This document shows, piece by piece, positions 34,460 through 44,413 of a stretch of DNA of 64,000 bases (within the stretch, counting starts at the first letter, position 1; every line of letters begins with the position of its first letter). The notes under the pieces were generated by a model, which was not told the DNA's origin, made no database searches, and saw only the letters and a list, made by a program, of their open reading frames with translations. Position numbers and translations under genes: made by a program. Source of the stretch: Hyaloscypha bicolor E (lineage: Eukaryota > Ascomycota > Leotiomycetes > Helotiales > Hyaloscyphaceae); contig NW_020194512.1 in NCBI RefSeq assembly GCF_002865645.1, forward strand, positions 3,451,183 to 3,515,182, read 5' to 3'.

Positions 34460-34536
34460 AGGACGGGCAAGGCAGCAGTGGCTTTGATATAATTGAACTC
34501 ATCAGTCAACTTCAGTCAATTTTCAATATCAACAAA

Positions 34537-35966
34537 ATGAAGTCTTCTTGCATTCATCTCGTTCTTTGCCTTTTGGTATCACCTGCAATAAGCACAGTTG
34601 TTTGGGAAGAATACAGACCCCTCGATCTTCAAATTGCCCAAGGTTAGTGGTATTCGAACTTCTCGCAAGACGTTACACTGACCAGAGAGGAATCGGGATT
34701 GTTTAGATTATGCCATTACGGGTATGACCAGTTGCCGTGCAATTCCAAACGTTACAGAAAAGCTAACCGTTTTACAGAACGGCATCCATAAAATATCGAG
34801 ACGGAACACCCATTGATGCGACAAGGATCAAAAGAATCCGCAGAGTATCTAATTGCAATGAGAACCCTTGCCGAAGATGCAAAGGTGGTGCTAGCAGGGT
34901 ACTCCTCGAACCTGTACAACAAACCCATCCCCTATCAGAGGCACGTTCTAATCTTTATAGACTAGAGGTTTCATACCAACCTCCGGCAGAGCCGACGACC
35001 CCGATACCCATTTCCCCAAACCTGACACCAAGAAACATCTTTCACTACCTTCTCGAGCACCTTCAGAAAAGCGTCCCCATATTTCGTACAGCTCCAGTCA
35101 TCCCCTTAGATCCGCACGTAATTGCGTTGACTGACATGTTCCTCGACCTTCAATCTTCAATCACCTAGATCGAACAAATCAGATATCCCTCCATCGTTCT
35201 TTCGATCCAGGATATTTTCCGATACTCGAGCTCTCTGTCTTGTGACGGATTTCAGCTAGCCGCTCAACAAACATGGTTAGGGTCCTGCCTTATACATCGG
35301 GGTCGAGATCAACACTTTATTATAATTACATCGAAGACTGCTTTGACGAGACAAACTCAGGACTGTCGATATCAAAACACCCCTGACAATTTCATATACT
35401 AGCTCAAGTTTGGCAGCTTTGACTATCACAAGGCACGACGGGATGCTGGAAATTTCTCAACACAGACTAGATCTTGACCTAGGTGCCGCACCATCTTTCC
35501 TTACAGATGATGAGACAAACTATCGAGCTTCAGTTAAGCAGTTTATTTCAGAGGTCATTGGTGAAGAGGAGGTTGATGCATTGTTTCTGCTCGGTGAACA
35601 AAACAAAGACTAGAGATTCCGCGAGGTTATTAAAGAGATATTGTTAGTGAGAGAAAATGGGAAGAGTTTGAGTAGATGATGGGAGGCTTTGGGAAGGATA
35701 TGGGTCATGGGTGGTGGTATGGGGTGAGAGGGGCAGTGGTCATCGCTAGATGGCTGATGCTGCATGGTGGGGAAGCTGCTTGCCCAATTCTTGGTGTGAG
35801 ATTGCAATTTTTCATGATAAGTTTTGAGAAGCAGATAGATTCCAGTGATCTCAGAAATAAGGTAGCGACGGGGGAAATTGACAAGTTAGGAGTAAGAGTT
35901 TCGAGGCTTAAGGGGAGGGGCAACATACGACATATCGGACAGATAATAAGAGTAAATCAGAGATGA
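34537..35966 (+). pseudogene. Decayed gene for a secreted protein, possibly HSP70/actin-like ATPase fold
   Basis: It starts at ATG 34537 with a clear signal peptide (MKSSCIHLVLCLLVSPAIS), then a GTTAGT intron. After that the coding signal jumps between frames: YRDGTPIDATRIK, then SKESAEYLIAMRTLAEDAK in another frame, then a long frame reaching 35168. Near 35410-35690 it continues with LDLDLGAAPSFLTDDETNYR, FISEVIGEEEVDALFLLGEQ, an in-frame TAG, and FREVIKEIL in the same frame. A RGAVVIARW segment follows in another frame at about 35730. The tail order (acidic linker, ALFLLGE, RGAA-A-like) resembles fungal hypothetical proteins distantly related to HSP70, but this is from memory of family patterns and uncertain. 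The 5' part is duplicated at 24292-24640. Confidence 0.45.
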
Positions 35967-36190
35967 TAAATGCACCCGTAAGGTGCCTGGGCCTGTAATC
36001 CGAGCATTTATTTGTTTTGCTGGCAGCCTGGTGCGCGCTTTAGGCGCCCAATTCGGTTGGCTGAGCCCCTGAGCTGCGCCACCACTGCACCTCTGGCAAG
36101 GCTACAGCTGGAGATTTAAACAGAACACCCACCCACCTTTACCTCGAAATATTTATTTACACACTTGATTACCACAGTATTCTCTGCAAC

Positions 36191-37543
36191 ATGAGTAACC
36201 AAGACCCCAAGCTTTCCGCACGCTCGGATAGACCAAGTAACGAGGAAGTGGCGGATCAGATACAGAAGGAATGGATGTTCAAAATCAAACGAGCCCCCGA
36301 GAACTTCGTCATCAGATGCGGTATTGTTCCTCTTATTCTCGGTCTATTGGAAGCCTTGTTGATTGTCTCTAACAATTTCCACTACTTCGGATACTGGGAA
36401 TGGTTCATCACAAAGTCGTCCGAAACCCGCGACAGCATTTTCCCCTTCTTGCCGCTCCTCGACCCCTATTCTCTTTGGCGAGGATGGATCGTGCCAAGTT
36501 CCCTGGCGAGCGCGACCTACATCATCGTCTCACTGCTATCCTTACGGCACGAGTTATACCACTGGAAGCCAGAGCTACTAGGGCACTATCTCGAGTCGGC
36601 GAAAGAATCAAAGATTGGAGTTTATGTTCCGCAAGCATGGTTGGACTTCGCATTTCACATATACGAAGATAACCACCGAGAATACATCAACAATCGCATC
36701 CAAAAGCAGACCCACAAAGCACTAAACGACTCCGAAGAATTCCTCAAAATCCTACGGACCGTGGCATCCAACGTCTTCATCTCAACACTCATGGTCCTCC
36801 TCTTCTGGATTCTGCTGTTACAAACCAAGATCGAAGCCGAGAATATCGTCCAACTACCAAGATCCTACGTGCCGCCCCTCCAAGGAATAATCTGGTATCT
36901 TCTCAACGACCTCTTCTACTTTTACCCCCACTGGATTGCGCACCACTCGCCCTCTTCAGACGCCTTCTACTACAAGCTCCTGCCTCCTACCCTCGCGAAG
37001 GCACTGTACACGCACTTCAACCGCTCGCACAAGCTACACCACAAGACGAAAGCCAATCTAGGAATCGCAGCATGGTACTGCTCGCCCAGTGAACAAATCC
37101 TGTTCAACATCTTCCCCGCACTCATCGGGCCCCTTTTCACGCAGTTCCTCGCCTCCACTCTCCCCTTTCCGCTGTCGCAAATCTGGGGCACGCACCTGAT
37201 AGTGCTGTACGTGTGGCTCATGGCAGCATCCGCAATGAGTGTCCTCGCTCATACCGGGTATAGGAGCAAGTGGAATGACCCCGGGAAACACGATTTGCAT
37301 CATGAGCGCGCGTTTAATCCGAAGACGGCGGTGAACTTTGGGACGTTGGGCTTCTTTGATTGGGTGCATGGGACGAAGAGTCGGATTCCGAGCGCGGATG
37401 CAGAGGCGTGGAGGATGCAGAGGGATAGGCAGGCTGCGCTTTGGGAGGCGAGTAGGAGGAATGGGGTGGAGTTAAGTCGGGCGCAGATGGATGTTGTGAG
37501 GCAGCCTGATCATAGTCAGGAATGGGTCGATAAGACGATTTGA
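36191..37543 (+). CDS. Fatty acid hydroxylase / sterol desaturase superfamily membrane enzyme
   Basis: A single-exon protein of 450 residues. Hydrophobic segments lie at about 43-62, 100-118, 190-211, 232-248, 303-323 and 333-353. The three di-iron histidine boxes are present: HWIAHH (247-252), HKLHH (280-284) and HDLHH (367-371), followed by the family's NFGTLGFFDWVHGT ending. The family uses O2 and electrons from cytochrome b5 to hydroxylate or desaturate lipids in the ER membrane. The closest named functions are C-4 sterol methyl oxidase, C-5 sterol desaturase and sphingolipid hydroxylases, but the long N-terminal extension does not match the standard ERG3/ERG25 proteins, so I give no gene symbol. 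All His residues are intact, and the start has a good ACATGAG context. It converges with the broken regulator at 37.7-38.8 kb. Confidence 0.85.
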   Translation: MSNQDPKLSARSDRPSNEEVADQIQKEWMFKIKRAPENFVIRCGIVPLILGLLEALLIVSNNFHYFGYWEWFITKSSETRDSIFPFLPLLDPYSLWRGWIVPSSLASATYIIVSLLSLRHELYHWKPELLGHYLESAKESKIGVYVPQAWLDFAFHIYEDNHREYINNRIQKQTHKALNDSEEFLKILRTVASNVFISTLMVLLFWILLLQTKIEAENIVQLPRSYVPPLQGIIWYLLNDLFYFYPHWIAHHSPSSDAFYYKLLPPTLAKALYTHFNRSHKLHHKTKANLGIAAWYCSPSEQILFNIFPALIGPLFTQFLASTLPFPLSQIWGTHLIVLYVWLMAASAMSVLAHTGYRSKWNDPGKHDLHHERAFNPKTAVNFGTLGFFDWVHGTKSRIPSADAEAWRMQRDRQAALWEASRRNGVELSRAQMDVVRQPDHSQEWVDKTI

Positions 37544-37689
37544 GAAGAGAAATAGGCGGGGCGTGAGGATGTATTTTCCTTTGGTCTAGGTTGACATACT
37601 TATAGTACAAGTGCAGACAGGCAAATGTTTCTGTTAACATCTTTACTGCTCCTAAGAAGCTTAATCGCTTTCATGCGTATCCCGTGATC

Positions 37690-38835
37690 TCTACTTTTTC
37701 CCACTACGAAATACAAGGGCACAATGAGGCCGATGAGGCCGATGTCTAGACTGAAGATAACCCATTTACCTTTATTTGTAGGGGGGTGGAGTGAGGAGAT
37801 TTGCTTCCACGAGGAGGTGAGGGGGAAGATGCATTGGCGAACTCCTCGACAAGCTCGACGATCTCCGCGACATGATTTCTCAACGAATGGTTGGGTACTA
37901 AATGGTGCGGCGATGGTGCGGATGGACGCTGTAAAATTTCGTAATTCGTCCTCTCCGATTATGAGGGAATATATACGCGGTGCTTGGGAACCTACTGTAC
38001 GGATGTATTCTAGTGCGTTTCGCGCATCTTCGCTGAAGTGAATGTACTGGGGATATCTTCGTCGTAGCCATCCGGTCCAAAGTCGTGATCTGGGGAGACG
38101 AGCTGCCGTTTTGTGCTGAAGGTGACGGTCCCCGCTTGTGTCTCGAGACGGATGAAGATCTGGTTGATTGTTGAGAGGGAGTGTATGGGTTCGGCGATAC
38201 AGAGAGGCTGGAAGACATCGGTATTGATGAGAGCTCGAAGAGTATCTTGATGTCTGCGTCGACATGCTTGAGTGCCGCGCCGTGGTGTAAGGTCTTCGAA
38301 TCAGACGACTAGGATGCAAGTCATCAAGGCCACATCAGCTGCTTGCTGCCTTTCCGCCTTCGCTGGCTGCAGTAGAGTTCCTAGTACTTTTACATACTGG
38401 CTTAGAGCAAAGTTCTCGTCCTCACTTGTTGCCCTTCTTCTTGTCAAAGTACCATCATGTAACGTGAACTTCTCGTGCAAAAAGCCGAGCGCGATTGCAG
38501 CACGTCGAACAACCGGCTTATAATGTGTAGCCTGTAGCACAAAGCAATTCTCAAACTCACCGCCAAATGTTCTGGAGATCTGAGGAGCGGTATATTGACA
38601 AAGAAAGTCAAACTTCGGTGTTCTTGGTCTGGGTAGTGAAGAGCTTGGCAGAGGTGGATGGCGCAGCGGCTATGGAGACAAATTGGGATCGTAGAGCAAG
38701 GGATGATGAGCCTGATAATGATGAAAGAATTGGCGAGCTTTGGAGACCTGGCAAATTTGCCCTGAACCGGTGCAGTGTTTACATGAGGGCTTCTGTCCAT
38801 CGCATTGGACTCCTTTCCTCCTGCACCTGATGTGA
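37690..38835 (-). pseudogene. Zn2Cys6 transcription factor pseudogene
   Basis: Read on the minus strand from 38835, most of a Zn2Cys6 cluster is present: CRRKGVQCDGQKPSC then KHC-TGSGQIC. The first Cys of the six is missing; an intron acceptor (CACATCAG) sits just before, and no suitable upstream exon was found. A fungal-specific transcription-factor domain follows: FDFLCQYTAPQISRTFGGEF, VRRAAIALGFLHEKF, ALSQYVKVLGTLLQPA and ALMTCILVV. It is then broken by a TGA where Cys is expected, a frame change at HHGAALKHVDADIKIL, and further shifts around FIRLETQAGTVTF and ARNALEYIRTVG. Splice signals and most sequence remain, so decay is recent. Its former targets are unknown; the adjacent hydroxylase gene is a natural guess only. 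Confidence 0.75.
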
Positions 38836-39611
38836 GTGGGATGTCTTAAGGCGAGGGTGAGCAGCCACCTGCAGCTGCTGGGAGATTTACCCCTGAGCTC
38901 CCTCCTGCGAGGCAATCGTACTACAGTCCGTTAAATTGGCATCATGCCAAATGAACATGGAATCCGAAGATTCGCGATTCATCGAGAGACCCCTGAGCGC
39001 CGAATCGGGTATCAATATGCAGCAAGATTCGGGATAGCGGCCGAGATAGAGAAGCTGTTCGTCCAAACAAACAAACAATATGCTGCCCTGCCGGATGAAA
39101 AGCCAGAAGGGGGAGATGTCGTGCAGAGCATGAGAGTTGGAGAAGAGTGCATGAAAGCACGCGCAGGCTTCCCCTGACTTCCCTCCCATCGGGAACACGA
39201 TGCGGCGCCGTCTCCCGCCCCGCCCCTGCCAAGGTGGCATGCCCCGCCAAAACATACCTCTGGTAACTCCCCACGGACCCCTCATCGAGGGCTAATTCTA
39301 CACGATATTGCGGGGAAGGATCCCTCGCTATGTCATGCATTGTGACTCTAGAGAGAAACTGGGAACACAAGGCTTGGAGAATTTACTAAATCTACATTGT
39401 TCGTGGTGCATCCATGGAAACTAGATCAAAGCGCAGTGTCAAGAGCAAGCTGTCGGAGGGAAAGTGCGAGGTGATTCAAAATTTGTCTAGCGTGTGAGAG
39501 AGCTGTTCCATCGAAAACGCAAAAGAACATATACATGAAAGCGTGATATGCATATCCCGTGATGAGCCCCCAAAACGGCAGGGTATCCGAGTTCCATCCA
39601 TCGATCCAAGC
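38836..39611. other. Intergenic spacer
   Basis: Overlapping minus-strand frames at 38887-39370 have no domain, conflicting frames and no consistent splice structure. Nothing supportable is seen. It includes the 3' flank of the coiled-coil gene that ends at 39612. Confidence 0.5.
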
Positions 39612-40981
39612 TCAAATGAAATCCTTATTTTTCTCCCGCTTGAAAAGCCCGCTGAATCCTCTCCGCCGCCTCCTCTTCTTCTCAGGATCCCTAGCGTCCA
39701 TTCCGAACTCATCAAACCCATACGCCGTCTCGAGCTCTACAAATCCCCGAACAACGCTAGGACTCATCGGCCCTAGTGGCGGCAATGGTTTTGCTCTCTT
39801 CCTCGCCTCATCTAAGCTAATATTCCTCGCACGAGCTGAAAATGAGATTGGCGTCCCGTCAAAGGTCACTTCGTGCCTCATCACGCTGCCTGGAATTGGA
39901 CTGGAGATTTCGTTGATGTTAGACCTCGAGCGCGTTTGCCTGAGTGTCAGAGGTGGTGGCCTGCGAGGAGAAGATCGCCCAAAACCGGTATCTGTAAAGG
40001 GGTTTGGTGCAAGATCGACATGAGAAGGAGGCGAAAGGGGCTGCGCAGATGTGTAAGGAACATTCCGCGCTGGCGGATAGGGAGGGGGTGGACGAGGCTT
40101 CCGCTTGGGAGCCGGTTTGTCCAGGACAAGCTGGTCGATGGTAGAATTGAAGGAAGAGAGAGGAGTGGGGTCGTGAGTGCTGTCCGTATGCCTATGTTGA
40201 AACCGAAGGGCCGGTGTTGGCTGGGAGGATGCGGTCTTTGGACGATGGTGAGTCTGGCTGCAGTGTTTGATTTTGAGCTGAAGCTGCGAGTTTTGTTCCC
40301 GAAGGACCTTGGCTGTGTCTTCTGCTGCAATCGCGCGGCTAAGAAGTTTCCGGTTGGTATCTTCGATGGCGGCAATTGTCTCGTCGACAACCTTTATTAC
40401 GGCACGAGGCTGAGATTATGGGTCAGCATTGCAACGGTGAGTGCCATGGTCAAACTCACGGCATTTCCTGCACTCTTGAAATCCATGCTGTAATTTTGCA
40501 AGTGCAGACCTTTTGGAGGAGTCGGATATAGAGGTGTGGCCAACGGTGTTGAGGATGCTGGTGATACAAGTCGCTCGGAGTGACGAACCGTTACTGGTGA
40601 GGTAGCTTCGAGCTCCGCCATAAAGGACGAATGAGCTGACGAGTTGGGTGATGCATGAGACTCGTTGCAGGGTAACTCAAAGACAGAGTCGACAGCAGAT
40701 ACAGGGGTGCGCATTTCGGTCGAACCTTGCTTGATGTGACGGATTGAACCAAAGTCCCACCGCCCGCTCTCTGGAGTTCCAGGAAAGTTCAAGTCTTTCT
40801 TTGTCCGCAATCCGCCGGAATGCCTGTTGGTTGGCGAAAATGTAATCGGCCTGAGGGACTCGCTGTTCGCCCTCGCCCGTCCTGACTCGATGCCCTCTCT
40901 TGCCCATTGTCCCGTTTCCCACTGCGTGACAACATGTGTCATTGTCGCCCTCATGGCATTTCTGCGAACCGGCGTCTCCAT
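39612..40981 (-). CDS. Hypothetical fungal protein with central coiled coil and basic C terminus
   Basis: Two exons on the minus strand: 40981-40460 and 40409-39612. The 50-bp intron begins GTGAGT and ends CTCAG in phase 0. The product is 439 residues. The first ATG in frame is at 40981 (METPVRRNAMRAT). The N-terminal third is Ser/Thr/Pro-rich and probably disordered. A helix likely to form a coiled coil follows the intron (about residues 175-215: IKVVDETIAAIEDTNRKLLS through REQNSQLQLKI). Next comes a Pro-rich stretch (KRKPRPPPPYPP), and the tail has a moderately conserved-looking VELETAYGFDEFGMDARDPE, then KKRRRRRGFSGLFKREK. No named domain is recognised. The motif pattern suggests a scaffolding or cytoskeletal/septal protein, but that is a guess. 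Confidence 0.7.
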
Positions 40982-42207
40982 ATTGAAGTGAAGTCTGGGA
41001 ATAAACGCTCCAACACTGGCGCACACGGGGCCGTAATCAGATCATTGACATGGGGAACCGTGCCAAGAAAGTTTCACGAAGGCTGAATATTCTCCGCAAA
41101 GGAGCGGTGGAAGTAGATGGAAGCCCTCGAGAAGTTTCTCCAAAAGCAAAATAGACTCGGGGCTTGGGCCATAAGGCTGATCAAGAAATGAGAAGTTTGG
41201 GTGCGGGGGACAGGATATATGGAAAACGGAAGCAACAGGAGAGTAACAGAACCCCACACCTGCTTCATCGCAGCTCGACGTCCCAGCAAGGTGGGACGAC
41301 GGATCGACGGATCCATCAGAACTGTGCCATTGGCCATCTGCAGAGCAAATTAGGACAGAGGCATGATTATTGGGAAGTTATTCACGAATGGGAGAACGCA
41401 TAAAAGCGGTTGGAACCGCCCAAGTTACAACATGGGGACCTGGCATGCGGCCCCTCCCTAGCTGTCACAACGCATCAAGATGCTAGCAATGCCCCGACGC
41501 ACACTCCGATCTTTAAGTCGGAGGCAGATTAAGGGCCATGCTGATGAACAAAGAACAAAGAGCAATGGACAACTTGCTGCCCATACATTGGGTGGTCGTG
41601 AAACTTCGCGGGGCTACCACCCATTTATCACAGAAGCCATCACGGACGGACGTGAGGGGCAGATCTTCAGATCGCCATGTACTGCACTATCTCGGCCCCG
41701 TTTCCCACTTGGGAGGGACTTGCGATTCAGGGCAGTACAGTAACGTAGTGTTTATCTACGCTGGGATTTCTTGGTACAAGCTCGAAACGACTCTTTCACA
41801 GGAAATCGTGAAACCGTGGATTTGTCAAGTGTGGGCTGGTTCGGCAGCTTGAGAATGGGACTCCAATTGTTGACCGTGAAGCCTTGTCTCGGCTCCATCA
41901 CCACAAGCGATGGGTCCTTGGGAGAACACGAAGTATGCAGCATTGCGGCGTGTTCGTCTTCGTATTGTTGTTGGTGGTGGAAATTGGACGTGAAAGGAGG
42001 TTTGGAGAAGTTCAAAGTTAGAAGAGGCCGCACAAGGATGGCCCCCTGGCGCTAAATTTATTGTGTGGCACGAAGGTTAAAAAATCCATTGGCGATCACC
42101 GTCTCTCCCCAAAATCAATCAACTTCTGCTCTGCCTCCGCGCTGCGGCCAACTGCAACCTCCGCGAGCAACACGTCAACAGCTGGCGAAGCAGGCTGCGT
42201 GTAAGGG
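40982..42207. promoter_or_regulatory. Bidirectional intergenic region
   Basis: 1.2 kb between the divergent coiled-coil gene (minus strand) and the PML1-like gene (plus strand). It presumably holds both promoters. Small open frames (41480-41852 on plus, 41752-42033 on minus) lack support. No specific regulatory site can be defended. Confidence 0.4.
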
Positions 42208-43143
42208 ATGGAGTCGTCCAGATCGTCACGGTGGGAGAAAGAGGAGCGTCGACCCCGCCGCTCTCGGTCATCTTCGTACGACTCCGAGGAGGAGAGGCAG
42301 CGACGAAGGCGGAGAAAGGACCGCGAGGTGGCAGATCGAGAGAAGGGGCGTGGAGGGTCCTACGCCGATGGTGGAAAAGACAAGCACGACGACAGAGACA
42401 GGAAGCGTCGAAGATCTCGAAGTCCTGCTGCCGAATCCTCTCGAAGACGCGAAGACCGTGACACCAAACCTCGAAGCACAAGAGACCGCTCGCCGCCACG
42501 ACGAGGCAGCAAGGAAAAAGACGTTAGATCATCAAGAGAAGGGTCTGCATCGCAGATGACTCGCAAAGCCAAAGGACCGCTTCCCTCCCAGGCGGCGTCT
42601 TTCCAGGCCAACAAAGACCCATCGATGGCCGTTGTGGCGGCCGAGGAACCGCCAGAGAAGCAGAAGCCCAGTCTTGCACCAACTGGTCTTCTAGCTGCCG
42701 CATCAAACTCGGTCGCCCAATCTGATGGCACGTCGATTGCTCTCAAGTACCACGAACCAGCCGAAGCTCGCAAGCCTCCTGGAAAAGACGACTGGAAGTT
42801 GTTTGTGTTCAAAGGCGCAGATATCCTGGAAACAATAGAGCTGAGCAAGAGAAGTTGTTGGCTTATTGGGCGAGAGCTAGCGGTTGTAGATATGGCAGCA
42901 GAACATCCGAGCATCAGCAAGCAACATGCCGTCATCCAGTTTCGTTACATTGAGAAGAAGAACGAATTTGGGGATAAGCTGGGCAAGGTGAAACCATATC
43001 TCATCGATCTCGAATCTGCCAATGGCACGTTACTCAACAAGGAGGAGCTCCCGCCGAGTCGATATTTGGAGTTACGGGACAAAGATATGATTCAATTTGG
43101 ACATAGCACAAGGGAGTACGTGTTGATGTTATCAAAGGGTTGA
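42208..43143 (+). CDS. pml1: FHA-domain pre-mRNA retention/splicing factor, PML1/SNIP1 family
   Basis: A single-exon protein of 311 residues. Residues 1-115 are an Arg/Ser/Asp/Glu-rich RS-like region. After a linker comes the family signature ALKYHEPAEARKP (about 178-190) and an FHA domain (about 195-308) with its phosphothreonine-binding residues: LIGRE (219-223), SISKQH (235-240), and LESANGT (268-274). It ends REYVLMLSKG. Yeast Pml1 and human SNIP1 have this layout. Pml1 is part of the RES complex with Bud13 and Snu17/Ist3, which binds the activated spliceosome and retains unspliced pre-mRNA in the nucleus. The FHA residues look intact, so the gene appears functional. It is a housekeeping gene embedded in an otherwise variable region. 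Confidence 0.88.
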   Translation: MESSRSSRWEKEERRPRRSRSSSYDSEEERQRRRRRKDREVADREKGRGGSYADGGKDKHDDRDRKRRRSRSPAAESSRRREDRDTKPRSTRDRSPPRRGSKEKDVRSSREGSASQMTRKAKGPLPSQAASFQANKDPSMAVVAAEEPPEKQKPSLAPTGLLAAASNSVAQSDGTSIALKYHEPAEARKPPGKDDWKLFVFKGADILETIELSKRSCWLIGRELAVVDMAAEHPSISKQHAVIQFRYIEKKNEFGDKLGKVKPYLIDLESANGTLLNKEELPPSRYLELRDKDMIQFGHSTREYVLMLSKG

Positions 43144-44413
43144 GCGATGTGTATTTGCAGCCCGTAACGTCTCACAAGATGTGATGCGTGGGAAGCAACC
43201 TCGAGGTGACCATGCCAGTTATACTCCGTACTCTCCTTAGAATCTCGGCAATCGCTCCTCCGTACGACTGTGCTGGAAAATCCGGGGAACGCGTCGTACA
43301 AATGACCACGTCCATTTCACGTTCTCACTCCAGTCGTCTCAACCCCACACCACGGAGTGCGGTGGGTATCACGGCCTCGTCTGAAGTACCGAGACCGTGG
43401 GGCGGTGTCACCAAGGACCGACCGAAATCGTCAATTTCAACCTCCGTCAGAACTGAATTACTCTCCGAATCTGCCGAACTCATGCGCCCTGAGACGAGCC
43501 AGCTCTTTGGAGTTGTCAAGCAGTTCACGTGCTTGAAGTGTGTCACAGGCATATTCCTGGGCTGCAATGTTCCGAAACAGAACGAAGATGCTTGAACGAT
43601 GTTCACTTGAGTACGTGGACTTGTTGCCCGAGTGGCTAACTGCGGACATCGAGCCTCGACGACTCGATCAGCCTCTCTCATGAGCCTCAAAATAGCAGCT
43701 GAAAGACGGGCATGTGAAGGAAGCCTACAAGAATGCAACACCGTTCAACCAATGTTTCCTCTCAAATCACGTGTATGCCTTGCAGCCACCAACTTTTGAT
43801 TTTGCATAAAGCGCTCGTCCATCACCGATGTCTTACCCCGGATCTGTCCCCGACCTCTCAGAGCAGAAGCTTTCAGCCTCGCTCAATGCGTTGTCATTCT
43901 CCAACTTCATCGCCATGAGGCTCGACTGCTACTGTGTGTACTACACTCGCGGCATTGGCCAACCCCTGTCTGTCATCCCCCGTTTGGTACCGGCAGCCTC
44001 CCGCAGATCCCTGTGCCTCGCATCCTCCGAAATGAGACACACGCCTAACCCACGTTTGCAGCTGACTCTGCCACCCCTCCTACTGGGCACAAATCACGTA
44101 CTCACTTCCCAAATGTCTCTGCGGCCATGAGTCCGTTTGGGCCACTGCGAGTCAAGTCTTCCGTGTGACTAATTGCTTCGCGCGTGCCACAGGGGAGTAC
44201 ACCGAAACGAGCTCCCCTCAGACGCCAGGTCACACAGGCAGACGTTTTCGTGTCCTTAACAGAGCTACTGCTTCCTTCCCTGCCGGTGTACCTCAGTCAT
44301 GACATAGAAGTAGGGCGAAGCTGCAGTCGTATATAAAGAGGCCGAGCCGTTACCCGGTCCCTGGTCTGATGCAGCGTATGAGGTAGGCAGAATAAGGAGA
44401 ACAGCGCACAAGC
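43144..44413. other. Intergenic region with weak coding hints
   Basis: Overlapping minus-strand frames at 43325-43741 (138 codons, with ESNSVLTEVEIDDFG) and 43458-43649 have protein-like stretches but no domain and no clear exon structure. They could be a small unrecognised gene or relic. The right part is the presumed promoter of the NLR gene. Confidence 0.35.

Noticed and set aside
35960..36110. GC-rich stretch that might be a tRNA or small RNA
   Set aside because: No tRNA-like B-box (GGTTCGA-type) and no cloverleaf could be drawn; no tRNA was found by eye anywhere in the window.
39873..40493. 206-codon plus-strand frame
   Set aside because: Antisense shadow of the two-exon coiled-coil gene, whose minus-strand frame spans it with a clean intron.
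42360..42935. 191-codon frame antisense to the PML1-like gene
   Set aside because: Shadow caused by the Arg/Ser-rich codons of the sense strand.
43325..43741. 138-codon minus-strand frame with an acidic stretch
   Set aside because: Somewhat protein-like but overlapped by another frame and without domain or splice model; recorded only as a hint in the spacer.
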